A stretch of 23,191 nt of DNA from an uncultured Collinsella sp. (GCA_902489225.1 CABTZA010000008.1:1-23191); one strand, 5' to 3'. Positions 15,365 through 22,726 are shown, counted from the stretch's first letter. The notes: generated from the sequence alone by a model not told the origin. Program-made: numbers and translations.

Positions 15365-16249
15365 ATGTCCGATATCGAGAATCCGGCAGGCGACACGCGC
15401 CCGATTGGCGTGTTCGATTCTGGTTTGGGCGGTCTGACGGTTGCGCGCGCGATTGCGACGGCGCTGCCGCACGAGTCCGTCTACTACTTTGGCGACACCA
15501 AGCGCTGTCCCTACGGCACGCGCACCGAGGATGAGGTGCGCTCGTTTGCGTTGCAGGCGGGCCGTTGGCTTTCGAAGCACGACGTCAAGATTATGGTCAT
15601 CGCCTGCAACACGGCGACCGCTGCGGCCTTGCGTCTGGCCCAGCAGGTGCTCGACGTTCCCGTGATCGGCGTGATTGCGCCGGGTGCCCGTGCAGCAATC
15701 AACAGCACGCGTACGCGTCGCGTGGGCGTGCTCGCTACCAACCTCACCATCCGCTCGGGCGCCTACACGCGCGCCATTCAGGATCTAGATGCCGGTGTCG
15801 ATGTATACGGCTGTCCTGCCTCGAGCTTTGTCGAGGTTGTCGAACACGAGCTCGCCTCGGGTGCACATCTGCAGGAACAGTGGCTTGAGAACGAGGACAT
15901 CTTCGATACGCCTGCCGTGCGTGCGCTGGTGGGTGCCACGGTTGAGCCGCTGCGCGACCACGGTATCGATACCGTGGTGCTCGGCTGTACGCATTTCCCG
16001 CTGTTGGTGGGACCTATCCGCCATGCGCTGGGGCCTGGGGTGCGCGTCGTGAGTTCCGCCGAGGAGACCACGCGCGAGCTGACCGATATCCTCACGCGCC
16101 GCGAGCAGCTGGCGGGCGTCGCCGCCGAGCCGCAGCATCGTTTTGCCACGACGGCCGATAACATTGCCGAGTTTGCGGTGGCGGGCAGCTTTATCTTTGG
16201 TCAGCCGCTCAAGAGCATCGAACATATCGATATCGATGAGCTGAAATAG
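15365..16249 (+). CDS. murI: Glutamate racemase
   Basis: MurI supplies D-glutamate for peptidoglycan by interconverting L- and D-glutamate without a cofactor. The 294 residues show IGVFDSGLGGLTVARA (14-29, with catalytic Asp18 and Ser19), YFGDTKRCPYGTRT (41-54), the first catalytic cysteine in IACNTATAA (Cys81), and the second in VLGCTHFPLL (Cys208). Both cysteines of the two-base mechanism are therefore present. A GGTGAGG-type ribosome-binding site precedes the ATG. It is 51 bases after the HAD gene and 54 bases before rph, compatible with one transcript. Confidence 0.95.
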   Translation: MSDIENPAGDTRPIGVFDSGLGGLTVARAIATALPHESVYYFGDTKRCPYGTRTEDEVRSFALQAGRWLSKHDVKIMVIACNTATAAALRLAQQVLDVPVIGVIAPGARAAINSTRTRRVGVLATNLTIRSGAYTRAIQDLDAGVDVYGCPASSFVEVVEHELASGAHLQEQWLENEDIFDTPAVRALVGATVEPLRDHGIDTVVLGCTHFPLLVGPIRHALGPGVRVVSSAEETTRELTDILTRREQLAGVAAEPQHRFATTADNIAEFAVAGSFIFGQPLKSIEHIDIDELK

Positions 16250-16303
16250 ATGTAAGGCAGCCGTCAAGGCCTTCGCCACATTTTTTGCCGAAAGGATATT
16301 TCT

Positions 16304-17029
16304 ATGGAGTACATGCAGGCCAACCGCGCTAACGGTCGCGCCGCCAACGAGTTGCGCCCCGTTAAGCTCACCCGTGGCGTCATGAAGCACGCCCACGGCT
16401 CGTGTTTGGCCGAGTTCGGTGACACGCGCGTGCTGTGCGCCGCCACTATCGAGGAGGGCGTGCCGGGCTGGCGAAAGGGAGCTAAGGCCGGCTGGGTGAC
16501 CGCGGAATACGCCATGCTGCCGGCGTCGACCGGCAAGCGCTGCAAGCGCGAGCACGCCAACCGCAAGGGCCGCTCTATGGAGATCGAGCGCCTCATTGGC
16601 CGCAGCCTGCGTACCGTCGTCAACATGAAGGCGCTCGGCGAGTACACCGTCACCGTTGACTGCGATGTGATTCAGGCCGATGGCGGCACGCGTACAGCGA
16701 GCATCACCGGCGCCTGGGTGGCGCTGCGCGACGCCCTCGCCATGTGGGTCGAGGCGGGCAAGATCGAGCGCATCCCGCTTATCGGCCAGGTGGCTGCCAT
16801 CTCCATGGGCGTTGTCGACGGCAATACGCTGCTTGACCTCGATTATTCCGAGGACAGCCATGCCGAGGTCGACATGAACCTCGTCGCCACCGACACCGGC
16901 GAGATGATCGAGCTCCAGGGCACCGGCGAGCAGGCGCCCTTTGACCGCAAACGCCTCAACGCCCTGCTCGACCTGGGCGACAAGGGTATCGTCGAGCTCA
17001 TCGAGCTTCAGCGCCAAGCCATCGCCTAA
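16304..17029 (+). CDS. rph: Ribonuclease PH
   Basis: RNase PH is a phosphate-dependent 3'-5' exoribonuclease that trims the 3' ends of tRNA precursors. The 241-residue length is normal. Family blocks are RANGRAANELRPVKLTRG (5-22), HAHGSCLAEFGDTRVLCAAT (28-47), AEYAMLPASTGKR (67-79), then RTVVNMKALGEYT and DVIQADGGTRTASITGAW, which carries the catalytic aspartate and phosphate-binding arginine region. GAAAGGA precedes the ATG. The neighbouring rdgB is a common partner of rph in bacterial genomes. A terminator-like hairpin separates the two here. Confidence 0.95.
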   Translation: MEYMQANRANGRAANELRPVKLTRGVMKHAHGSCLAEFGDTRVLCAATIEEGVPGWRKGAKAGWVTAEYAMLPASTGKRCKREHANRKGRSMEIERLIGRSLRTVVNMKALGEYTVTVDCDVIQADGGTRTASITGAWVALRDALAMWVEAGKIERIPLIGQVAAISMGVVDGNTLLDLDYSEDSHAEVDMNLVATDTGEMIELQGTGEQAPFDRKRLNALLDLGDKGIVELIELQRQAIA

Positions 17030-17065
17030 CCTGCCAAAAGGGACAGGTTTATTTTGGTAGGTTTT
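17028..17065 (+). terminator. Terminator-like hairpin after rph
   Basis: AACCTGCCAAAA (17028-17039) and TTTTGGTAGGTT (17052-17063) form a 12-bp stem with one G-U pair that ends in TTTT. The stem begins inside the rph stop codon. An alternative inner stem CCTG/CAGG overlaps it. Confidence 0.6.
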
Positions 17066-17169
17066 ATCTGCTGAAATGCTGCGTTGAAAGGTCCGATCGC
17101 CTGAGAGGGGAGAGGTCAAGTGCCCAAACGCCCCTCACGCGGCTTGCTATAGAGACAAGGAGGCCAGTC

Positions 17170-17811
17170 ATGGCACTTGAGAAGATTGACATCGACACCC
17201 TCGACCCGGCGGCGACCATCGTCGTGGCAACGGGCAACGCCCATAAGCTCACCGAGATCGAGGCCATTTTGGGCAAGGTCATGCCCGAGGTTCGCTTTGT
17301 GGCGCTCGGCCAGCTGGGCGATTTTGAGGACCCCGAGGAAAACGGCACGACGTTTTTGGAGAACGCCATCATCAAGGCGCAGGCTGCCGTCGAAGAGACG
17401 GGGCTCATGGCCATTGCCGACGATTCGGGCCTGGTCGTCGACGCGCTGGACGGTGAGCCCGGTGTGTATAGCGCGCGCTATGCGGGCGTGCACGGCGACG
17501 ATGCCGCCAACAACGCCAAGCTTCTCGTTAACCTGGAAGGCGTGGCAGATGAGGACCGCACCGCACGCTTTATGAGCGTCGTTGCGCTCATCGACACGGA
17601 CGGCTTGGTCACCTATGGCGAGGGCGCTTGCGAGGGCGTTATCGCGCACGAGGGCCGCGGCGATCACGGCTTTGGCTATGACCCGCTGTTCCTGCCGGTC
17701 GACACGCCGGGCAAGACCATGGCCGAGCTCACGGCGGATGAGAAGAACGCCATCAGCCATCGATTCCATGCGCTCGAGCATCTGTCCGCCAAACTGACGG
17801 GCGAGGAGTAG
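17170..17811 (+). CDS. rdgB: dITP/XTP pyrophosphatase (RdgB/HAM1)
   Basis: It hydrolyses non-canonical purine nucleotides (dITP, XTP, ITP) to monophosphates and keeps them out of DNA and RNA. It has 213 residues. ATGNAHKLTEIEAIL (20-34) holds the nucleotide-binding lysine, ADDSGLVVDALDGEPGVYSARYAG (83-106, read in two parts) has the metal-binding aspartates, and GFGYDPLFLP and SHRFHAL complete the family pattern. About 15 extra residues precede the usual start. An AAGGAGG ribosome-binding site precedes the ATG by 6 bases, and an extended -10 (TGCTATAGA, 17145-17153) may be its own promoter. dtd starts 3 bases after the stop. Confidence 0.94.
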   Translation: MALEKIDIDTLDPAATIVVATGNAHKLTEIEAILGKVMPEVRFVALGQLGDFEDPEENGTTFLENAIIKAQAAVEETGLMAIADDSGLVVDALDGEPGVYSARYAGVHGDDAANNAKLLVNLEGVADEDRTARFMSVVALIDTDGLVTYGEGACEGVIAHEGRGDHGFGYDPLFLPVDTPGKTMAELTADEKNAISHRFHALEHLSAKLTGEE

Positions 17812-17814
17812 GCC

Positions 17815-18261
17815 GTGCGCGCGGTGGTGCAGCGCGTACTCAACGCCGGCGTGACGGTCGATGGCGAGTGCGTGGGCCGCATTGGACGAGGCTACCTGGT
17901 GCTGCTGGGTGTGGGCCATGGCGATACGCGTGCCGAGGCCGACAAGCTGTGGGGCAAGCTCCGCGGGCTGCGTATCAACGAGGACGAGAACGGCAAGACC
18001 AACTTGGCGCTTGCCGATGTCGACGGCGAGGTGCTCGTGGTGTCGCAGTTCACGCTGTTCGCCGACTGCCGCCACGGTCGCCGTCCGTCGTTTACGGATG
18101 CCGGCGCACCCGATGTTGCCAACGAGCTCTACGAGTACTTCCTGACGCTCGTTCGTCAAGATGTCGAACACGTGGCGCACGGCATTTTTGGCGCCGATAT
18201 GAAAGTCGATCTTGTCAACGACGGCCCATTCACCATCGTCTTGGACACCGATAGTCTGTAA
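17815..18261 (+). CDS. dtd: D-aminoacyl-tRNA deacylase
   Basis: DTD removes D-amino acids (and misacylated glycine) from tRNA. The 148 residues match the family in length. They begin MRAVVQRVLNAGVTVDGE, and the active-site motifs are SQFTLFADCRHGRRPSF (77-93) and NDGPFT (135-140), whose Gly-Pro forms the substrate-chirality filter. The usual second motif is NDGPVT, so Phe for Val is a mild change. The start is GTG, 3 bases after the rdgB stop, with GAGGAG inside the end of rdgB. The two are surely co-transcribed. Confidence 0.94.
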   Translation: MRAVVQRVLNAGVTVDGECVGRIGRGYLVLLGVGHGDTRAEADKLWGKLRGLRINEDENGKTNLALADVDGEVLVVSQFTLFADCRHGRRPSFTDAGAPDVANELYEYFLTLVRQDVEHVAHGIFGADMKVDLVNDGPFTIVLDTDSL

Positions 18262-18294
18262 GTAGTCAATTTGGGACCGGGCTTTTTTAGCTAC

Positions 18295-18324
18295 TTGCGT
18301 ATGGCGGCAGCAGGGTGCTATAGT
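18295..18324 (+). promoter_or_regulatory. Putative promoter of veg-ispE
   Basis: TTGCGT (18295-18300) and TATAGT (18319-18324) are 18 bp apart, with TGC just before the -10 (extended -10). Transcription would begin near 18331. Confidence 0.6.
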
Positions 18325-18344
18325 ATTAGAGTTTTGTCTATCTT

Positions 18345-18364
18345 AGGGGTATTATCCCCTTTTT
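18345..18364 (+). promoter_or_regulatory. Terminator-like hairpin in the veg leader
   Basis: AGGGG (18345-18349) and CCCCT (18356-18360) form a 5-bp stem directly followed by TTTT. It lies between the predicted transcription start and the veg ribosome-binding site. It could be a weak attenuator. A terminator for dtd read-through is the alternative. Confidence 0.4.
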
Positions 18365-18391
18365 GAATTGCACCTTCTGGAGGCCCTGTTC

Positions 18392-18688
18392 ATGGAAGAG
18401 ATGGAAGTCAATCACGTCGACGACATCCACGAGAAGCTGACCGATATGGTGGGCGATCGCGTCAAGGTGAAGGCCAACATGGGCCGCACCCGCGTTGTCG
18501 AGCGCATGGGCACCATCAAGAGCGTCCACCCCGCCGTCTTTATCGTCGAGGTCGACGAGCGTCGCGGTCGCAAGTCGCGTCAGTCCTACCAGTATATCGA
18601 TGTCCTCACCGGTCAGGTCGAGCTGTTCGACCCCGAGAGCGGCGAGCATATCTTTACCCCGCTCGGCAATCAGCTCGAGGAGCATTAA
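18392..18688 (+). CDS. veg: Veg family protein
   Basis: This 98-residue protein resembles Bacillus Veg (PF06257). The shared core runs from KVKANMGRTRVVERMG (25-40) through TIKSVHPAVFIVEVDE (41-56) to SYQYIDVLTGQVELF (65-79). Bacillus Veg has been linked to biofilm-gene control and spore outgrowth, but the molecular role is unsettled. I chose the ATG at 18392, which has CTGGAGG 8 bases upstream, over the TTG at 18368. In Bacillus subtilis veg also lies just before ispE (with sspF between), and here ispE starts 2 bases after the stop, so the link is conserved. It has about 20 more residues than some relatives, mostly at the acidic ends. Confidence 0.85.
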   Translation: MEEMEVNHVDDIHEKLTDMVGDRVKVKANMGRTRVVERMGTIKSVHPAVFIVEVDERRGRKSRQSYQYIDVLTGQVELFDPESGEHIFTPLGNQLEEH

Positions 18689-18690
18689 CG

Positions 18691-19587
18691 GTGACCGATT
18701 GGTCCCTGACTCTTTCCGCGCCGGCAAAGATTAACCTCTACCTGGGGGTTCATACCGAGCGCGATGACCGCGGCTACCACAGGGTCGATTCCCTGATGGC
18801 GGCCGTCGGTCTTTCCGATACCGTGACGGTCACGCCGGCGCAGGCGCTGACCGTCCAGACGGTTCCGGCATCAGATTTTCCCATGCAAAAGAATACGGCG
18901 TATCGGGCTGCGGTTGCTATGGCCGAGCATTATGGTCGCGAGGCAAACATCTGCGTGACGATTGAGAAGCGCATTCCATTGTGCGCCGGCTTGGGCGGCC
19001 CCTCGACGGATGCGGCCGCGGTCATTGTCGCCTTGGCGGAGCTCTGGGGCATTGATCGCACCGACCCAGCGCTCGACGATATTGCGCGAGGCATTGGTGC
19101 TGACGTCCCGTTCTTTTTGCACGCGAGTCCTGCGTTCTACGTAGGTGGGGGAGACGTGCTGGCAACTGAGTACCCCGCGCTGCCCGCGACGCCCGTCGTG
19201 CTGGTCAAGCCGCGCGAGGCAAGTGTTTCGACAATTGAAGCCTATCGACGTTTTGACGAGGCCTCGGTGCCTGCGGACAAGCCCGGCGCGATAGCTTCTG
19301 CCTTGCGTGCTGGTGATGCCGAGACGGCATATGCACTCATCCATAACAACCTTGGTGTCATTTCCGCACAGATGGAGTCGCAGATTCAAACGGTTCTCGA
19401 CTGGCTGCGTAAACAGGACGGAACCGTTGCTGTAGATGTGTGCGGATCGGGTGCCTGCTCGTTTGCCATTTGCGACACCGCTGCCACGGCCGAAAGGCTT
19501 GCCGATGCTGCCCAGCAAAATGGCTGGTGGACCTGCGCGACTGAGCTTATTCCCAACACGGTTCAAATCGACGCGCCAAAGAAATAA
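18691..19587 (+). CDS. ispE: 4-diphosphocytidyl-2-C-methyl-D-erythritol kinase
   Basis: IspE is the GHMP-family kinase of the non-mevalonate (MEP) isoprenoid pathway and phosphorylates CDP-methylerythritol. The 298 residues start with APAKINLYLGV (10-20, including catalytic-site Lys13). The ATP-binding GHMP motif is PLCAGLGGPSTDAAAVI (96-112), where GLGGGSSDAA is more usual, and the C-terminal glycine-rich block is DVCGSGACSFAI. The start codon is GTG with AGGAG about 8 bases upstream in the end of veg. Its presence implies that this organism makes isoprenoids by the MEP route. Confidence 0.94.
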   Translation: MTDWSLTLSAPAKINLYLGVHTERDDRGYHRVDSLMAAVGLSDTVTVTPAQALTVQTVPASDFPMQKNTAYRAAVAMAEHYGREANICVTIEKRIPLCAGLGGPSTDAAAVIVALAELWGIDRTDPALDDIARGIGADVPFFLHASPAFYVGGGDVLATEYPALPATPVVLVKPREASVSTIEAYRRFDEASVPADKPGAIASALRAGDAETAYALIHNNLGVISAQMESQIQTVLDWLRKQDGTVAVDVCGSGACSFAICDTAATAERLADAAQQNGWWTCATELIPNTVQIDAPKK

Positions 19588-19622
19588 AAATTTCTCTAGC
19601 ACGCGGCGAAAATCTTTGTTAC

Positions 19623-19628
19623 TATAGT
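19623..19628 (+). promoter_or_regulatory. Putative -10 element of tRNA-Pro
   Basis: TATAGT lies 8 bases before the mature tRNA-Pro 5' end. No good -35 is seen at the expected distance. The stretch between ispE and the tRNA is AT-rich. Confidence 0.4.
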
Positions 19629-19636
19629 CGAGCTAA

Positions 19637-19713
19637 CGGGTTGTGGCTCAGTTTGGTAGAGCACTGCGTTCGGGACGCAGGGGTCGCTGGTTCAAATCCA
19701 GTCAACCCGACCA
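19637..19713 (+). tRNA. tRNA-Pro (anticodon CGG)
   Basis: The acceptor stem CGGGTTG pairs with CAACCCG. The D stem is GCTC/GAGC. The anticodon stem CTGCG/CGCAG holds the loop TTCGGGA, so the anticodon is CGG. The T-arm is GCTGG-TTCAAAT-CCAGT with one G-T pair. The discriminator is A and CCA is encoded. A strong terminator follows 10 bases later. Confidence 0.95.
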
Positions 19714-19723
19714 GAGCATGAGG

Positions 19724-19752
19724 AGGGACCGCTTCTTGCGGTCCCTTTTTTT
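19724..19752 (+). terminator. Rho-independent terminator of tRNA-Pro
   Basis: AGGGACCGC (19724-19732) and GCGGTCCCT (19738-19746) form a perfect 9-bp stem with a TTCTT loop and a T7 tract. Confidence 0.93.
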
Positions 19753-19760
19753 AGCTAGTG

Positions 19761-19789
19761 TTGTGATACCGCGATACCCGCGGTATACT
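19761..19789 (+). promoter_or_regulatory. Putative promoter of tatA with an overlapping palindrome
   Basis: TTGTGA (19761-19766) and TATACT (19784-19789) are 17 bp apart. The spacer carries an inverted repeat (ATACCGCG at 19766-19773, CGCGGTAT at 19779-19786) that spans from the -35 edge into the -10. A repressor could bind there. Confidence 0.6.
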
Positions 19790-19825
19790 CATTCGAGCTT
19801 GTCTCGCTGTATTGTGGAGGTCTAC

Positions 19826-20101
19826 ATGTTTGGACTGAGGGCTCCTGAGCTCATCATTATTCTCGTCGTTGTCCTGATTATCTTCGGGCCCAAGAACCTG
19901 CCGAAGCTCGGCAAGTCCCTCGGCTCTACCGTCAAGAATATCCGTGAGGGTATGGAGGGCGACGATAAGGTCGAGACCAAGCAGGCCGAGGAGGTCGTGG
20001 TCGAGCAGTCCGAGGAGGACAAGGAGATCGCTGAACTCGAGGCCAAGCTCGCTGCTGCCAAGAAGAAGCAGGCAGAGGACAGCGACGCGGACGCAGAGTA
20101 G
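19826..20101 (+). CDS. tatA: Twin-arginine translocase subunit TatA/TatE family
   Basis: TatA forms the pore-like assembly that moves folded proteins with twin-arginine signals across the membrane. The 91-residue protein has a short hydrophobic N-terminal helix (ELIIILVVVLIIFGP, 8-22) and the family hinge FGPKNLPKLGKSLGS (20-34). An amphipathic helix follows (about 27-43), then a highly charged acidic and lysine-rich tail. A TGGAGG ribosome-binding site precedes the ATG by 5 bases. A longer ORF that starts inside tRNA-Pro is rejected. TatB-like function cannot be excluded. No tatC is in the window, so the gene stands alone between its own promoter and terminator. Confidence 0.9.
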   Translation: MFGLRAPELIIILVVVLIIFGPKNLPKLGKSLGSTVKNIREGMEGDDKVETKQAEEVVVEQSEEDKEIAELEAKLAAAKKKQAEDSDADAE

Positions 20102-20126
20102 TCCCATCCCTTTGGGGTGAGCACCT

Positions 20127-20159
20127 GACCGGCTTGCCCGCAGGCTAGCCGGTCTTTTT
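20127..20159 (+). terminator. Rho-independent terminator of tatA
   Basis: GACCGGCT (20127-20134) and AGCCGGTC (20147-20154) form a perfect 8-bp stem followed by T5. The 12-base loop holds a smaller TGC/GCA pair. Confidence 0.9.
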
Positions 20160-20207
20160 CGTTTTGTTGACAGTTGATTGTTTGATCAGAGTTGGGGAGA
20201 TATCCGT

Positions 20208-20678
20208 ATGGACGCAAGCCAGATCGTACTGACCGCTGAGGGCCGCCAGAAGCTCGTCGAGGAGCTCGCTTGGCGTGAGGGCGATTACGCCAAGGAGATC
20301 GTCGAGGACATCAAGGAAGCCCGCGCGTTCGGCGACCTTTCGGAGAACTCCGAGTACGACGCCGCTAAGGACAAGCAGGCCCAGAACGCCGCTCGTATCG
20401 CCGAGATCCAGGCCATCCTCGCCAACGCTCAGGTTGCTGCCACCACGGGCGACCTGACCGTCTCCATCGGTTCCACCGTTTCGCTGATTGATCCCAACGG
20501 CGAGGTCATGGAAGTCACGCTCGTCGGTACCACCGAGACCAACTCGCTCGAGCACAAGATTTCCAACGAGTCTCCGGTCGGTCACGCCATCATCGGTCAC
20601 GGCGAGGGCGACTCCGTCGAGGTCGTTACGCCTTCCGGCAAGACTCGCGTCTACACCATCGCCAAGATCGCACGCTAG
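20208..20678 (+). CDS. greA: Transcription elongation factor GreA
   Basis: GreA rescues backtracked RNA polymerase by stimulating cleavage of the transcript 3' end. The 156 residues match GreA length. An N-terminal coiled coil spans about 8-75, and its tip carries FGDLSENSEYDAAK (41-54), including the acidic residues (Asp43, Glu46) that work in the polymerase active site. The C-terminal FKBP-like domain includes TVSLIDPNGEVMEVTLVG and SPVGHAIIGHGEGD. I chose the ATG at 20208, with GGGGAGA 7 bases upstream, over the TTG at 20178. A perfect TTGACA lies at 20167-20172 but no good -10 follows. Confidence 0.95.
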   Translation: MDASQIVLTAEGRQKLVEELAWREGDYAKEIVEDIKEARAFGDLSENSEYDAAKDKQAQNAARIAEIQAILANAQVAATTGDLTVSIGSTVSLIDPNGEVMEVTLVGTTETNSLEHKISNESPVGHAIIGHGEGDSVEVVTPSGKTRVYTIAKIAR

Positions 20679-20706
20679 ACCACGGTCCCGCGTAAAGGTA
20701 TGTTTT

Positions 20707-20739
20707 CGCTCCCTGGGACCGAATCCTGGGGAGCGTTTT
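20707..20739 (+). terminator. Rho-independent terminator between greA and lysS
   Basis: CGCTCCC (20707-20713) and GGGAGCG (20729-20735) form a 7-bp stem followed by TTTT. An upstream GGTCCC (20684-20689) could instead pair with GGGACC (20715-20720) in the loop, so two folds are possible. Confidence 0.65.
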
Positions 20740-20757
20740 AGTTTGAGGAGCTAACTT

Positions 20758-22722
20758 ATGGCAGAGAACCAGAACGCCGCCGATCAGGCATCGACGCTCA
20801 ACGACGAGCGCGCCACCCGCCTGGCCAAGCGCGCCGCCCTGTTCGAGGCGGGCCAGAACCCCTATCCCGAGCACTCTGAGCTTGAGGACTACGTCGCCGA
20901 TATCGAGGCTAAGTACGCCGAGCTTGCCGAAGGCGAGGACACCGAGGACGTCGTGAAGATCGCCGGCCGCGTGGTCGCCAAGCGCGGTCAGGGCAAGATC
21001 ATGTTCATCGTCGTGCGCGATGCGACTGCCGAGATTCAGCTGTTCTGCCGCATCAACGACATGGACGAGGCCGCCTGGAATACGCTCAAGGCCCTCGACC
21101 TGGGCGACATCCTGGGCGTGACCGGCGTGGTCGTGCGCACCCAGCGCGGCCAGCTTTCCGTTGCCCCTAAGAGCGCGACCCTGCTTGCCAAGGCCGTTCG
21201 TCCGCTGCCCGAGAAGTTCCACGGTCTTTCCGATAAGGAGACCCGCTATCGCCAGCGCTATGTCGACCTGATCGCCAACGACGACGTTCGCGAGACCTTC
21301 CGTAAGCGTTCGCAGATTCTCTCCACCTTCCGTCGCTTTATGGAGTCCGACGGCTACATGGAGGTCGAGACCCCCATTCTGCAGACCATCCAAGGCGGCG
21401 CTACTGCCAAGCCGTTCATTACCCACTTCAACGCGCTCGATCAGGAGTGCTACCTGCGTATTGCCACCGAGCTGCACCTCAAGCGCTGCATCGTCGGTGG
21501 TTTTGAGCGCGTGTTCGAGATCGGCCGCATCTTCCGTAACGAGGGCATGGACCTTACCCACAACCCCGAGTTCACCACGATGGAGGCCTACCGTGCCTTC
21601 TCCGACCTCGAGGGCATGAAGGCACTCGCCCAAGGTGTCATCAAGGCTGCCAACAAGGCCATCGGCAACCCCGAGGTCATCGAGTACCAGGACCAGACCA
21701 TCGACCTTTCTGGTGAGTGGGCCAGCCGTCCCATGACCGACATCGTCTCCGACGTGCTCGGCAAGCAGGTCACCATCGACACGCCGGTCGAGGAGCTTGC
21801 TGCCGCCGCGCGCGAGAAGGGCCTGGAGATCAAGCCCGAGTGGACTGCTGGCAAGATCATCGCCGAGATTTACGATGAGCTGGGCGAGGACACCATCGTC
21901 AACCCGACGTTCGTGTGCGATTACCCCATCGAGGTCAGCCCGCTTGCCAAGCGTTTTGAGGACGACCCGCGCCTGACGCACCGCTTTGAGCTGGTTATTG
22001 CCGGTCACGAGTACGCCAACGCGTTCTCCGAGCTCAACGATCCGGTCGACCAGGCCGAGCGCTTTGCCGCCCAGATGGCCGAGAAGGCCGGCGGTGACGA
22101 CGAGGCCATGGAGTACGACGAGGACTACGTGCGCGCCCTCGAGTACGGTATGCCTCCCGCGGGCGGCATTGGCATTGGTATCGACCGCGTGGTCATGCTG
22201 CTCACCAACCAGGCTTCTATCCGCGATGTGCTGCTGTTCCCGCACATGAAGCCCGAGAAGGGTTTCCAGTCCGGTGCCGCTGCCGCCAAGGCTGCCGAGG
22301 CCGGCAACGCCGCGAGCCCGTTCGTTAAGTCGCTTAAGCCCACGCTCGATTACTCCAAGATCGCCGTTGAGCCGCTGTTTGAGGAGTTCGTCGACTTTGA
22401 TACCTTCTCCAAGAGCGACTTCCGCGCTGTGAAGGTCAAGGCATGCGAGGCCGTCAAGAAGTCCAAGAAGCTGCTGAACTTTACGCTCGACGACGGCACC
22501 GGCACCGACCGCACCATCCTCTCCGGTATTCACGCTTATTACGAGCCCGAGGACCTGGTCGGCAAGACCTTGCTCGCCATCACCAACCTGCCTCCGCGCA
22601 AGATGATGGGTATTCCCAGCTGCGGCATGCTGATCAGCGCTGTCCACGAGGAGGAGGGCGAGGAGCGCCTCAACCTGATCCAGCTCGACGCCTCCATCCC
22701 CGCCGGCGCAAAGATGTACTAA
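20758..22722 (+). CDS. lysS: Class II lysyl-tRNA synthetase with C-terminal tRNA-binding (Trbp111/EMAP-II-like) domain
   Basis: LysRS charges tRNA-Lys. The product has 654 residues, against about 500 for a typical bacterial class II LysRS. The OB-fold anticodon domain is at about 66-140. Motif 1 is around FMESDGYMEVETPIL (194-208). Motif 2 is FEIGRIFRNEGMDLTHNPEFT, covering 253-273. Motif 3 is in GIGIGIDRVVMLL (470-482). An alanine-rich linker (507-520) and a spacer lead to a second OB-fold at about 545-654. It contains DFRAVKVKACEAVKKSKKLL (554-573), TILSGIHAYYEPEDLVGK (586-603) and NLPPRKMMGIPSCGMLISA (610-628). That pattern is typical of the tRNA-binding domain at the C-terminus of bacterial MetRS. 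The fusion is in frame with no sign of frameshift. GAGGAG precedes the ATG. Confidence 0.95.
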   Translation: MAENQNAADQASTLNDERATRLAKRAALFEAGQNPYPEHSELEDYVADIEAKYAELAEGEDTEDVVKIAGRVVAKRGQGKIMFIVVRDATAEIQLFCRINDMDEAAWNTLKALDLGDILGVTGVVVRTQRGQLSVAPKSATLLAKAVRPLPEKFHGLSDKETRYRQRYVDLIANDDVRETFRKRSQILSTFRRFMESDGYMEVETPILQTIQGGATAKPFITHFNALDQECYLRIATELHLKRCIVGGFERVFEIGRIFRNEGMDLTHNPEFTTMEAYRAFSDLEGMKALAQGVIKAANKAIGNPEVIEYQDQTIDLSGEWASRPMTDIVSDVLGKQVTIDTPVEELAAAAREKGLEIKPEWTAGKIIAEIYDELGEDTIVNPTFVCDYPIEVSPLAKRFEDDPRLTHRFELVIAGHEYANAFSELNDPVDQAERFAAQMAEKAGGDDEAMEYDEDYVRALEYGMPPAGGIGIGIDRVVMLLTNQASIRDVLLFPHMKPEKGFQSGAAAAKAAEAGNAASPFVKSLKPTLDYSKIAVEPLFEEFVDFDTFSKSDFRAVKVKACEAVKKSKKLLNFTLDDGTGTDRTILSGIHAYYEPEDLVGKTLLAITNLPPRKMMGIPSCGMLISAVHEEEGEERLNLIQLDASIPAGAKMY

Positions 22723-22726
22723 CTAG

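Noticed and set aside
15785..17119. 444-residue minus-strand ORF across murI and rph
   Set aside because: Shadow ORF spanning two well-supported genes and their intergenic gap.
19643..19825. N-terminal extension of tatA beginning inside tRNA-Pro
   Set aside because: It would translate the tRNA and its terminator. The ATG at 19826 has a good ribosome-binding site and the expected TatA N-terminus.
20679..20745. T-box riboswitch before lysS, suggested by CGGTCCCGCG near a terminator
   Set aside because: The gap is only 79 bases, the T-box core is imperfect, and the specifier stem would have to lie inside greA.
20626..22647. 673-residue minus-strand ORF opposite lysS
   Set aside because: It is the antisense shadow of the clearly recognisable lysS in a GC-rich genome. 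No family motif and no reason to expect expression.
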